From: Deltaproteobacteria bacterium
GTDB taxonomy: Bacteria; Desulfobacterota; BSN033; UBA1163
Length of the DNA: 39,032 nucleotides
Reading direction: 5' to 3'
Assembly: GCA_018333535.1 (NCBI GenBank)
Contig: JAGXTA010000085.1
Coordinates: 1-39,032 of the forward strand
Positions within the stretch are counted from its first letter, which is position 1, and every line of letters begins with the position of its first letter. The position numbers and the translations under genes are program-made. The notes below the pieces were generated by a model. The model was not told the DNA's origin and did not search any database. It was given only the letters and a program-made list of their open reading frames with translations. Shown piece after piece: positions 8,120 through 16,197 of the stretch.

Positions 8120-9862
8120 ATGGCTCAAAAAAAGAGTTTTGGCGAATTTCTGGTTGACCTTGGAGTACTTACCCCTGAACAGTTAAAAAAGGCCGTTCAG
8201 GAGCAAAGGCAGGGAGGCGAACGGCTGGAGCAGACACTCGCCCGAAGGGGATATGCTAAGGAGGAGGTCATTTATCAGTGCCTGGCTGATTATTTTAATC
8301 TTCCCTATGTGGACCTCGATACCTATCTGATCGATGATAAGATCGTAAAGACGATTTCCGATGATCTGGCCCGGCGCCATACATTGATTCCTCTTTTTAA
8401 GATCGGCACGACTTTGACGGTTGCAATGGACAATCCCCTCAATATTGTTGCTGTTGATGAAGTCCGAAACAGGATGAAGACCGACGTGGAGATAGCCATC
8501 AGCACAGAGAAGAAGATCAAAAAGGCAATTGAACAGTATTACGGGGTTGGAGCGGCCGCAATGGAGAGCGCCCTCCGGCAGAGCGCTGCTCTAAATTCGA
8601 CCGAACCTTCAAAAGAGCCTGCCGAATACCGGAAGACCTATGACCTGCAGGGAAAGGAACCCTTGGTGGGGCCTTTGGAAAGCGCTCCGGCCGCTCGGAT
8701 GTTCGACCTGGTCACGATGCAGGCCATTCGTGACCGTGCCAGCGACATCCACTTCGAACCCGATGAGAAGGCCTTGCGTGTTCGATTCCGGATCGATGGC
8801 TTTCTCTTCGAAACCCTGACCCTACCCAAAGCCGCACATCCTGCTATTACCGCACGTATCAAAATACTGGCAGAAATGGACATCACAGAAACCAGGCTTC
8901 CCCAGGATGGAAACTTCAACATCAGGATGGAGAATCGTGGCTTTGAGATCAGGGTCTCTACCTTTCCCACAATTTACGGAGAAAATGTCGTCCTTCGTAT
9001 TCTGGATCAGACGAGCCCTCTTCTCACACTCGAGGATCTTGGGTTTTCAGATGAAATGTTAACCCAATTTAAGCAGCTTCTTCGGAAGACAACGGGGATG
9101 ATCCTGGTCACGGGCCCCACGGGAAGCGGAAAGACGACCACCCTGTACGGCTCCCTTAATATGATCAATTCCGTGGATAAGAATATCATCACCATTGAAG
9201 ATCCGGTTGAATACCGGCTCTCCTTAATCCGTCAGACTCAGATCAACCCCAAGGCAGGGATCACTTTCGCAGCCGGTCTGAGATCGATTCTCCGGCAGGA
9301 CCCGGATGTGATTATGGTGGGCGAAATCAGAGATCTTGATACCTCTGAAATCGCCATCCAGGCCGCCCTCACCGGCCACCTCGTGCTCAGCACCCTTCAT
9401 ACAAATGATGCGCCGGAAGCGATCACCCGGCTTCTCGATATTGGCGTCGCACCTTATCTCATCTCATCTTCTGTCATCGGCGTGCTTGCACAACGACTTG
9501 TCAGGGCCATTTGTCCTCACTGTAAAACTCCGGCTTCGCCTGATGAACAGATATTGAAAGAAATGGCAGATCATATTTCATCATTGAAAGAGCCGCTCGC
9601 TTTTTCCCGTGGAAAAGGATGTAAACAGTGCAAACAGTCAGGCTATTTGGGCAGAATTGGGATTTATGAACTTCTCACTGTGAATGAACAGATCAAACGG
9701 CTGATCGCAGAAAAGGCCTCTTCTCAAGAGATACGTCAAGTCGCGCGTGAGACCACAGGATTGAAATCTCTCAGAGAGGATGGATTGTTAAAGGTGTTGA
9801 AAGGAGTCACCACGCGGGACGAAGTGGACCGAGTTGCTTATGAAATGACTTTTCAGGCATGA
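8120..9862 (+). CDS. mshE: Type IV pilus extension ATPase (MshE/PilB/GspE family)
   Basis: 580 aa. Start ATG at 8120 chosen because GGAGGA lies just upstream; an earlier in-frame start at 8096 lies in repeat sequence. Residues 1-150 are an MshEN domain: FGEFLVDLGVLTPEQL...AVQEQ and a second copy RLEQTLARRG..., the repeated pattern that binds cyclic di-GMP in MshE. The motor part has Walker A GPTGSGKTTT (about 332), an Asp box, Walker B DPDVIMVGEIRD, and a four-Cys zinc site (C465, C468, C501, C504). It should power pilus extension from the cytoplasm. It is the last gene of the cluster: the platform protein that normally follows (MshG/PilC) is absent here. Confidence 0.92.
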   Translation: MAQKKSFGEFLVDLGVLTPEQLKKAVQEQRQGGERLEQTLARRGYAKEEVIYQCLADYFNLPYVDLDTYLIDDKIVKTISDDLARRHTLIPLFKIGTTLTVAMDNPLNIVAVDEVRNRMKTDVEIAISTEKKIKKAIEQYYGVGAAAMESALRQSAALNSTEPSKEPAEYRKTYDLQGKEPLVGPLESAPAARMFDLVTMQAIRDRASDIHFEPDEKALRVRFRIDGFLFETLTLPKAAHPAITARIKILAEMDITETRLPQDGNFNIRMENRGFEIRVSTFPTIYGENVVLRILDQTSPLLTLEDLGFSDEMLTQFKQLLRKTTGMILVTGPTGSGKTTTLYGSLNMINSVDKNIITIEDPVEYRLSLIRQTQINPKAGITFAAGLRSILRQDPDVIMVGEIRDLDTSEIAIQAALTGHLVLSTLHTNDAPEAITRLLDIGVAPYLISSSVIGVLAQRLVRAICPHCKTPASPDEQILKEMADHISSLKEPLAFSRGKGCKQCKQSGYLGRIGIYELLTVNEQIKRLIAEKASSQEIRQVARETTGLKSLREDGLLKVLKGVTTRDEVDRVAYEMTFQA

Positions 9863-9947
9863 CTCCTAATTTGAAATTTTTCCATTTAATCTCCTCCCCC
9901 TTTGGTGGAATAGGCTTCCAGCCTGTCAACACACCGTAAGAACCTTT

Positions 9948-10628
9948 TCACTTGCGGAAAATATTGAACTTGATGATCCAGTAAAGGGCGGCTAATCCGT
10001 CCTTCCAGTTGATCTTCTTTCCCTCCGAATAGTCCCTTCCCCAGTAGGAAATGGGAACCTCATAGATCCGGCAACCCATTTTGGCGATCTTGGCCGTAAT
10101 CTCCGGTTCAAAACCGAAACGACTGCTTTCAATCTTTATTTTCTTCAGAACTTCGGAGCGAAAGACCTTATAGCCTGTTTCCATATCCGACAGGTTGAGA
10201 TCGGTGAATATATTGGATAGATTGGTTACGACCTTATTTCCAACGGAATGCCAGAAATAGAGCACTCGATGCGTTCCTCCCTGAAATCGGGAGCCATAGA
10301 CCACATCCGCCACTCCATTTAGAATCGGGCTGATCAAACGGGGATATTCAGAGGGATGATATTCCAGATCAGCATCCTGAATGATAACTATGTCTCCAGT
10401 AATGTGAGGAAGAGCTGTCCTGATGGCGGCTCCTTTGCCCTGGTTCTTTTCATGATAAAGAACTGTGATCCCCCCACCATTTTCCTTGAGAAGGCGAGCG
10501 GTCCCATCGGTAGAGCTGTCGTCCACCACAATAATCTCCTTCTCAAAAGGAGCCTCCTTCACCCTCCGGATGATTTCGAGAATGGTCCCCGCCTCATTAT
10601 AAACAGGGATGATGACAGAGAGTTTCAT
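9948..10628 (-). CDS. Family 2 glycosyltransferase, Dpm1/CsbB-like
   Basis: 226 aa from the ATG at 10628, which overlaps the upstream stop by 4 bp (ATGA); a longer in-frame start at 10676 would lie inside the neighbour. Motifs: [53 protein letters not shown] with the DxD-type metal site, and the Dpm1-like [14 protein letters not shown]. There is no C-terminal membrane domain. The class transfers a sugar from a nucleotide donor to a polyprenyl phosphate. Together with the upstream YfhO-family protein it resembles CsbB/YfhO pairs, where the GT2 charges undecaprenyl phosphate and the GT-C enzyme uses it outside the membrane. Sugar and target unknown. Confidence 0.86.
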   Translation of the reverse strand: MKLSVIIPVYNEAGTILEIIRRVKEAPFEKEIIVVDDSSTDGTARLLKENGGGITVLYHEKNQGKGAAIRTALPHITGDIVIIQDADLEYHPSEYPRLISPILNGVADVVYGSRFQGGTHRVLYFWHSVGNKVVTNLSNIFTDLNLSDMETGYKVFRSEVLKKIKIESSRFGFEPEITAKIAKMGCRIYEVPISYWGRDYSEGKKINWKDGLAALYWIIKFNIFRK

Positions 10629-13321
10629 GACTTCTCTCCTTTCGTCTTCAAAGAGTCTTTTCGTCGAAGAATCCACCTGATAGAAAAAAAACCGGCAATT
10701 CCCATAAAGGTAATGGCTGCGCCAAGTTTGAAACTGATGGGATCGTATGCGAATTCCACCTGATGTGTTCCTCTCCCGAGAGGCACTGCCCGGAAATTAT
10801 AATTGGCTCGAAGAATCCTCTCTTCTTTCCCGTTTACGAATGCCTTCCAGCCAGGATAGAAGGTGTCGCTCAATACCAGAATGCTCTCGGTTTTCGCCTC
10901 CACCTTGAGGGACAGTCTGTTATTGGTTTCGGAAATAAATTCAACTTCCCCATTTCCCCTCACCCTATCCCTCTCCCCCCGTCCTCGCTCCACGAAGCGG
11001 GGGAGAGGGTCAGGGTGAGGGGGCTCCTCTTCAAGAAGCACTTCTCTATCCGGTCGAAAATCTTCGCCTGTCATCGTCGAAAGGATCGCCTTTGAATCCA
11101 TGACCTTGAAATTCCTTACAAGCCATGCCCTTTTAAATGAACTCTTATTCCGATAAAGTTTGATGGTATTCTGCTTAAGGAGGTCCTCTTTGTTTCCCTC
11201 AAGACCTTCCAGCCTCGCGTAGACCAGCTCAAAACGGGGATCTTTAATCGGAGTGACAGAGACAACATACTTTATTCCATAGAGGTTTGGAAGAGCGCTT
11301 GAAGAGATGGAAGGAAGACCTGTAAACGCCTTATATAGATCATCCCCCCTTTTTAATCGAACGACATCAATTCCCCAGATGTCGCGTATCTGATAGATTA
11401 TATTGAATGACGGCAGGTTCTTCTCTTTTATGATATCGAAGGGTGTGTTACTTACAAATATAATGGGAGTTTCCATCGAGGTGGTTTTTGCCGTTGAAAA
11501 AACTCGGAAGAGTGATTTATCAGAGGTGATGATTTCTAATATCTTCGTCTTCTTAAAATAGTCCGTTGACTTTTCCTGCCCGTAAAAACCCATATTCCCA
11601 AAGAGGTCTGCGATCAGAAAAAAAACGATTAAAATCCTTGTCCAGCCTTTCCATCCTACCTCATAACCAACCCTGATAAGAAGAAAGAATAGGGTGAGAT
11701 AAAAGAAGAATCTCTTAGCGTGATAAAGGTTGACGGAAAGGTGATTGAACTGAGGGAAGTCGATCTCCCCCAATTTGAGGAACTGTTCAATCTCCCGATG
11801 ACCCAGGACTAAAAATAGAAGGAGAGAGCCTGAGATGAGTGAGAAGAGGATGAGGAGATGCTTTAACCCCTTTTTCTCTCTTTCTTTAGAAAATTGGACC
11901 AGTCTCTCAAAACCCAGGCCTGCTGTGATGGCGAGGCAAAGAATAAAAATGTAGAGAAACTTGACAGGGTACCTTATCCCATTGAAAAAGGGGATGTATT
12001 TATAAACGAACGGATAGAGGGGATTATACTGCCCGAGGGATAAAAAGAGGGAGAAAAGCATTAGGGCGAGGAAGAGCATTCGGCCTCTCCCGATCCCCCT
12101 CCCCCTCCCCTCTCCCTCTGGGAGAGGGGAGGGGTGAGGGAAGAGAAAGAATATCAAGCTCAATATAAAAGGCAGTCCACCCGTATACATTGTTTTGAGC
12201 CAGCACTGTGTGACCCAATACTTCTTCATATCCAAAAAATACCCGTAGGCATCGGGTAAAAAGAAGAGAAGGAAATCCTTCGGGGCGAGACTCCATATTG
12301 TTGCCTCATGATAGGTGATTCCCTGTCCCCGGATGGAATGCATCCAGAGTTCGAGAAAAGGAATCAACTGGACTGCCGAGAGAATGATGAAAAGGATGGA
12401 GATGATGAGAAAACTTTTGAATCGGATGAGTATAACTCCAAATCCCCCCCACCTCCCCTTGGGAGACTGGGGCGCAATCCCTTTTTTGTCATTGCGAGCG
12501 ACCGAAGGGAGCGTGGCAATCTCTGGATTATCAATGCCTTGCGAGATTGCTTCGGTCGTTTCACTCCCTCGCAATGACATTGCGAGGGAGTCTCTTGACA
12601 AAAGGGGGACACAACGTGGATTTCCAGAAAGTGGCGCAGAAAGAGAAAAAATCATCATGATCAAAAGCACAAAGAAATTACCATAGACAATTTCAATCCC
12701 TCCTCCCAGGAATGATAAGGTTATGAAGAGGGCAGTCAATATTTCATTCCCGATTCCCGTGTTGATCATTGCTCGTCTGAAAAACATCATAATCAGTGGT
12801 GTCCAGATGACAGAGAGAAGGATGTTAAGAAGACTGTGAACAGAGAGGAGGTAACCGCTGAGCATGAATATCAGACCGGAGATGAGGGATCCTGCTGAGC
12901 TGACCTTCAGGTCCCTAAGAAAAAGATAGGTAAATAATCCTGCCAGAAAGAAATGGAGGATGATGACGGCGTTAAAAGCAATGTCGAAGGGAAAAAGAAA
13001 GAAGAAACCATTGGGGGGATAGAGGAGACCGTTTTGAGGATTGGCCAGGAATGGATGTCCTGAAAACTGATAGGGATTCCATAGAGGGAAATCCCACCCC
13101 TTCAGGCTTTCCACCCAGAAGAATCTTGGGGGAAGAAAATAAGGTGCAAGATCCCTCTCGGTGAGAAGGTACCTTGCACCCAAAAGGTCGTAAAAGAAGA
13201 GAAACGAAGAAACGAAAAAGATCAGACCAGCCATAAAATCGGCTTTCCTGACCCTTCTAAAAAGCTTAAAAAGAAGTAAAAAGCGGTCGGCTACTTTTTC
13301 CATCCCCTCCTCTGTTACCAT
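10625..13321 (-). CDS. YfhO-family multi-membrane glycosyltransferase with three in-frame repeat insertions
   Basis: 898 aa. The N-terminal half has about a dozen membrane helices, with [21 protein letters not shown] and [22 protein letters not shown], the extracytoplasmic motifs of YfhO (GT-C fold). The C-terminal part is a soluble domain ending in [20 protein letters not shown] plus a last helix. The gene starts at the stop of the third pilin (overlapping TAA) and overlaps the GT2 gene, so the three are co-translated. An internal start at 13303 is possible. Three stretches are translated palindromic repeats: residues about 248-279, 396-408 and 767-789. All keep frame and seem to fall in loops. 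Probable role: transfer of lipid-linked sugar to a surface target. Confidence 0.85.
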   Translation of the reverse strand: MVTEEGMEKVADRFLLLFKLFRRVRKADFMAGLIFFVSSFLFFYDLLGARYLLTERDLAPYFLPPRFFWVESLKGWDFPLWNPYQFSGHPFLANPQNGLLYPPNGFFFLFPFDIAFNAVIILHFFLAGLFTYLFLRDLKVSSAGSLISGLIFMLSGYLLSVHSLLNILLSVIWTPLIMMFFRRAMINTGIGNEILTALFITLSFLGGGIEIVYGNFFVLLIMMIFSLSAPLSGNPRCVPLLSRDSLAMSLRGSETTEAISQGIDNPEIATLPSVARNDKKGIAPQSPKGRWGGFGVILIRFKSFLIISILFIILSAVQLIPFLELWMHSIRGQGITYHEATIWSLAPKDFLLFFLPDAYGYFLDMKKYWVTQCWLKTMYTGGLPFILSLIFFLFPHPSPLPEGEGRGRGIGRGRMLFLALMLFSLFLSLGQYNPLYPFVYKYIPFFNGIRYPVKFLYIFILCLAITAGLGFERLVQFSKEREKKGLKHLLILFSLISGSLLLFLVLGHREIEQFLKLGEIDFPQFNHLSVNLYHAKRFFFYLTLFFLLIRVGYEVGWKGWTRILIVFFLIADLFGNMGFYGQEKSTDYFKKTKILEIITSDKSLFRVFSTAKTTSMETPIIFVSNTPFDIIKEKNLPSFNIIYQIRDIWGIDVVRLKRGDDLYKAFTGLPSISSSALPNLYGIKYVVSVTPIKDPRFELVYARLEGLEGNKEDLLKQNTIKLYRNKSSFKRAWLVRNFKVMDSKAILSTMTGEDFRPDREVLLEEEPPHPDPLPRFVERGRGERDRVRGNGEVEFISETNNRLSLKVEAKTESILVLSDTFYPGWKAFVNGKEERILRANYNFRAVPLGRGTHQVEFAYDPISFKLGAAITFMGIAGFFSIRWILRRKDSLKTKGEKS
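10956..11022. repeat. CCCCTCACCC palindromic repeat, in frame in YfhO gene
   Basis: Arms of 23 bp (CCCCTCACCCTATCCCTCTC... and its near-perfect complement ending GGTGAGGGG) surround a GC-rich loop. It encodes [20 protein letters not shown] in the 898-aa protein. Confidence 0.88.
12102..12134. repeat. CCCCTCCCCTCTCCC palindrome, in frame in YfhO gene
   Basis: Perfect 15-bp arms around TCT. It translates as [15 protein letters not shown] between two membrane helices. It is related to the element at 10956-11022 but shorter. Confidence 0.8.
12488..12578. repeat. GTCATTGCGAG...CTCGCAATGAC repeat, in frame in YfhO gene
   Basis: 91 bp with terminal arms GTCATTGCGAG and CTCGCAATGAC and internal arms CGACCGAAG and CTTCGGTCG. 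It encodes [20 protein letters not shown] and the following residues to SVARND. A partial extra copy of the arm (CATTGCGAGGGAG) follows directly. Confidence 0.85.
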
Positions 13322-13707
13322 GTAGTGAAAGTGCCGGCGCCAGCTGTTATTGTTCCAAATGTGGTAGGTGGTCTTGGGGTTGGGGTCAACGTGAAAGTAT
13401 AAGTGTTCCCTCTCACTGTCATCGTAAAACGGGTTGCTACTGCGGTCCAGCTTATTCCCTTCAATCCTGCCACATTATTGGCGATATTGCGCATTGTGTA
13501 TGTAGCGGTAGTCCCTCTGAGAACCCGTTCACTAAAGATTAAACTGTTTTGTGTTCTGAGAGCGCCCAGTACCGATTTGGCTGTTCCATTGGTGGCATTC
13601 CTTACCAGATTGACATACCGGGGAATAGCAATTCCCGCCAGAACTCCGACAATGACAATGAGAATGATCAACTCGATCAATGTGAAACCTTTTCTGTCCC
13701 CTAGCAT
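13315..13707 (-). CDS. Type IV pilin-like protein (third of array)
   Basis: 130 aa with a class III signal: basic leader MLGDRK, cleavage site G-F, mature FTLIELIILIVIVGVLAGIAIPRY with the conserved Glu at +5. The rest is Ser/Thr-rich, has no Cys, and shares the RYxxLxxxAxxGTAxxxLGxLR layout of the two upstream pilins, but is more diverged (ARTQNSLIFSERVLRGTTATYTMRN). The helix and following segment resemble MshA major pilins, in keeping with the MSHA-like assembly genes. Its TAA stop overlaps the start of the YfhO-family gene. It may be a minor pilin or a second major one; sequence alone does not decide. Confidence 0.85.
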   Translation of the reverse strand: MLGDRKGFTLIELIILIVIVGVLAGIAIPRYVNLVRNATNGTAKSVLGALRTQNSLIFSERVLRGTTATYTMRNIANNVAGLKGISWTAVATRFTMTVRGNTYTFTLTPTPRPPTTFGTITAGAGTFTTW

Positions 13708-14032
13708 TTTTACTCTTCTAAAGTAAAGTGAGCTTCACTTGAGTGAAAGGTTAAATTTACCAAACCCCATCATCAACCTGAACCCATGACCGTACAAATG
13801 ATTTTGAAGTGAGTTAAAAATTCAATATTAGAAGACTGCTGAAAAAGTCCTCGAGCAACACTTCTTGTCATTCCTTCGAAAGCAGGAGTCCAGTATTTTT
13901 AATCGGATCTGGACTCCCGGTTTCACGGGAGCGACAGACAATTGGGTTTTTCAGCGCCCAGTTAGGAACAAAAAAAAGACAGGCACCTTTTCGAATTTAA
14001 AAAAGTAGCCTGTCCCCTCTTACTATGGTTTT
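13708..14032. repeat. 325-nt gene-free spacer with nested palindromic repeat (core 13867-13935)
   Basis: A GTCATTCC-type element (13867-13935; hairpins around CAGGAGTCCAG and CTGGACTCCCGG) sits inside an outer pair GCTGAAAAAGTCC (13851) and GGGTTTTTCAGC (13945). The outer pair resembles the ends of the elements at 14911-15083 and 35607-35685. The rest holds no ORF; a short T-rich segment lies downstream of the second pilin. No clear promoter for the third pilin was found. Confidence 0.6.
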
Positions 14033-14416
14033 TTACCATGTGGTGTTTAAGGCAGTAAATGTTCCAAAAGTTGTTGGCGCCTGGAGCGTTATCGGTGAAA
14101 GAGTAAAGGTGTAAACATAGCCTCCTGCTGTCATCGTGAAATTGGTGTCATTATAGGTGAAGACGACTCCCTGTATGCCTGCATTGTTAGCAACTACTGT
14201 CATTGTATAGGTTGCGGTCGTCCCTTTTACCAGACGGTCAGCAAAAACAATAGAATTGGCGCTCCTCAAAGACCCCAAAATACCTCTTGCCGTGCCATCG
14301 GCAGCATCACGGGTCAGGTCGAGGTATCTTGGAATGGCAATTGCTGCGAGAATACCGATGATGACGATAATGACAATCAGCTCAACCAATGTAAAACCTT
14401 TTTGATTTTTAGCCAT
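14033..14416 (-). CDS. Type IV major-pilin-like protein (second of array)
   Basis: 127 aa, MAKNQK leader then mature FTLVELIVIIVIIGILAAIAIPRYLDLTRDAADGTARG. It is nearly identical to the first pilin over the whole length (same SLRSANSIVFADRL, NNAGIQGV, YNDTNFTMTAGG, QAPTT and FTALNTTW blocks), so the two arose by recent tandem duplication. No cysteines, so no C-terminal disulfide loop. Strong RBS (GGAGGAGGGGG) before the ATG. The duplication could serve dose or antigenic variation by recombination; neither is shown. Confidence 0.9.
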   Translation of the reverse strand: MAKNQKGFTLVELIVIIVIIGILAAIAIPRYLDLTRDAADGTARGILGSLRSANSIVFADRLVKGTTATYTMTVVANNAGIQGVVFTYNDTNFTMTAGGYVYTFTLSPITLQAPTTFGTFTALNTTW

Positions 14417-14449
14417 ATTCCCCCTCCTCCTTTTTGAGATGTGAATCTT

Positions 14450-14833
14450 TTACCATGTGGTGTTTAAGGCAGTGAATGTTCCATAAGTTGTTGGCGCTTG
14501 GAGCGTTACCGGTGAAAGAGTAAAGGTGTAAACATTGCCTCCTGCTGTCATCGTGAAATTGGTGTCATTATAGGTGAAGGAGACTCCCTGTATGCCTGCA
14601 TTGTTAACGACTACTGTCATTGTATATGCTGCAACCGTCCCTTTTATCAGACGGTCAGCAAAAACAATCGAATTGGCGCTCCTCAAACTGCCCAAAACCC
14701 CTCTTGCAGTGGCATTGGCTGCATCCTGGGTTAAATCGAGGTATCTCGGAATGGCCACAGCTGCCAGGATACCAATGATGACAATGATGATGACCAGCTC
14801 AATCAATGTAAAACCTTTCTGATTTCTTTGCAT
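14450..14833 (-). CDS. Type IV major-pilin-like protein (first of array, MshA-like)
   Basis: 127 aa: leader MQRNQK, G/F cleavage site, mature FTLIELVIIIVIIGILAAVAIPRYLDLTQDAANATARG with Glu at +5. The region LDLTQDAANATARGVLGSLR parallels the MshA pattern. The C-terminal half is rich in Thr and Asn, giving many possible O-glycosylation sites beside a glycosyltransferase pair. It is first in the minus-strand run, with a TTGACA promoter 40 nt upstream and RBS GGAGGTG. 33 nt separate it from the second copy. Confidence 0.9.
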   Translation of the reverse strand: MQRNQKGFTLIELVIIIVIIGILAAVAIPRYLDLTQDAANATARGVLGSLRSANSIVFADRLIKGTVAAYTMTVVVNNAGIQGVSFTYNDTNFTMTAGGNVYTFTLSPVTLQAPTTYGTFTALNTTW

Positions 14834-14872
14834 TATTGCACCTCCATTTTCAACCCATTGATTTTTGAAGTA

Positions 14873-14901
14873 TTTTTACAGAAACAGAGCATCTTTGTCA
14901 A
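14873..14901 (-). promoter_or_regulatory. Sigma-70-type promoter for the pilin array
   Basis: On the minus strand, TTGACA (14901-14896), 17 bp, TAAAAA (14878-14873), about 40 nt before the first pilin ATG. The -35 sits in TCTTGACAAAG, found at the same distance from an identical repeat end in front of vapBC. Confidence 0.6.
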
Positions 14902-14910
14902 GACTTTTAT

Positions 14911-15083
14911 TAGAGATTTCTGAAAAAGTCCTGAAATCTCTGATTACATTGATTAAGGACCGATTACACAGATAAGAAATTTATGGGGAATCAATAAAAT
15001 CTGTGTAATCTTTTTTGAAATCCCTGCCTGCGGTAGGCAGGTGTGCAATCAAGAGAGCGTATAGTCGTTTTTCAGAGCTCTCT
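14911..15083. repeat. Long copy of AGAGATTTC/GAGCTCTC-ended repeat (MITE-like)
   Basis: One end reads, on the minus strand, GGACTTTTTCAGAAATCTCT; the other end is AGAGAGCTCTGAAAAAC. The inner part contains a GATTACACAGAT/ATCTGTGTAATC palindrome and the CCTGCCTGCGGTAGGCAGG hairpin, apparently nested. The short copy is at 35607-35685. It fills most of the 263-nt spacer between xdhC and the pilins. Confidence 0.8.
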
Positions 15084-15096
15084 ATTAAAGCAATAT

Positions 15097-16188
15097 TTAT
15101 GCCAATCTTTCCCTTCTTTTCATAATAAGTTGTGCTGCAATGCTTACAGCAATCTCTTCAGGTGTTTCAGAGTGAATGTCGAGCCCGATAGGGGCATGAA
15201 CCCTATCCAGGCCCCCCCTTGAAATCCCTTTCTTTAACAAATTTTGGTAAAGGGTCTGAATCTTTTTCTTAGAGCCGATCATCCCTATGTATCGGGCATC
15301 CGTTTTGACCGCCATCTCCAGAATTAGCCCATCGTAGAGGTGGCCCCGTGTGACAATGACAATATAGCTGGAGTTATCGATTGTGATTCGTTCGAAAGAT
15401 TTCTTAAAATCTGAAACAATGATCTCATCCGCCTCAGGAAATCGATCCCGATTGGCAAACATCTCCCGGTCATCAATGACCACCGTTTTGAAATGAACCT
15501 TTTTTACAAGGGGAACCAACTGCTGAGAAATATGGCCTGCCCCAAAGATATAGACCGTCGGTTCTGAAATGATGGGCTCCAGCAGGATCTCTATTTTCTT
15601 CCAGGGACGACCTGCCTCCTCAGAACTTATGACCAATACCTCTAACTTCCTCTCTCTCAACACCCTCTCTGCCTCTCCCAAAATCCTTTCTCCCAGGTCC
15701 TTTCCCCAAAAAAGTGAGCCGGTCTTTTCTCCGGATGCCTTTATGAATTCCTTCACACCCTCCATCTTTGGGAAAACGCCATCCACAGAGATAACTGTTG
15801 CCAGAATTCCTGATCCCCCTTGTTGTCTGACCTTTAACACCTCCCGATAGATATTTAAGGAGTCCTCCATGATGGGTTCTAAAAAAATATCGATATTCCC
15901 CCCGCAGATGAGCCCCCCTTCTGCAAGTTGCTCAGAGGTTAAGTTAAAATGAAGAACATTCCCTTCTCCCTTCTCCATCGTCTTTCTGGCTTCCTGCCAT
16001 ACATCGGCCTCAACACATCCCCCTCCGATTGAACCGATTGTAGTCCCATCTTTCTTGACCAGGTATTTCGCACCCGCTTCCCTCGGAGCGGAACCCACAC
16101 GGTTGATAATGGTGGCCAGCGCCAGCTTCTCCTTTCTTTCAAGACCTTTGACTATTTCAATAAAGATGTTTTTCATAGCCTTCTTCAT
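15097..16188 (-). CDS. xdhC: XdhC/CoxI-family molybdenum hydroxylase maturation protein
   Basis: 363 aa with both family domains. The N-terminal part has GSAPREAGAKYLVKKDGTTI, GSIGGGCVEADVWQEA and GGLICGGNIDIFLEP; the C-terminal Rossmann part has VYIFGAGHISQQLVPL, VVIDDREMFANRDRFPEA, YIVIVTRGHLYDG and YIGMIGSKKK. XdhC-type proteins bind molybdenum cofactor and load or sulfurate it for xanthine-dehydrogenase-like enzymes. It is the last gene of a minus-strand run that also contains YqeB, YqeC and a MocA-like protein, so it likely serves a selenium-type Mo hydroxylase encoded elsewhere. An alternative start at 16176 has a nearby AAGG. Confidence 0.9.
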   Translation of the reverse strand: MKKAMKNIFIEIVKGLERKEKLALATIINRVGSAPREAGAKYLVKKDGTTIGSIGGGCVEADVWQEARKTMEKGEGNVLHFNLTSEQLAEGGLICGGNIDIFLEPIMEDSLNIYREVLKVRQQGGSGILATVISVDGVFPKMEGVKEFIKASGEKTGSLFWGKDLGERILGEAERVLRERKLEVLVISSEEAGRPWKKIEILLEPIISEPTVYIFGAGHISQQLVPLVKKVHFKTVVIDDREMFANRDRFPEADEIIVSDFKKSFERITIDNSSYIVIVTRGHLYDGLILEMAVKTDARYIGMIGSKKKIQTLYQNLLKKGISRGGLDRVHAPIGLDIHSETPEEIAVSIAAQLIMKRRERLA

Positions 16189-16197
16189 TATTTTAAA

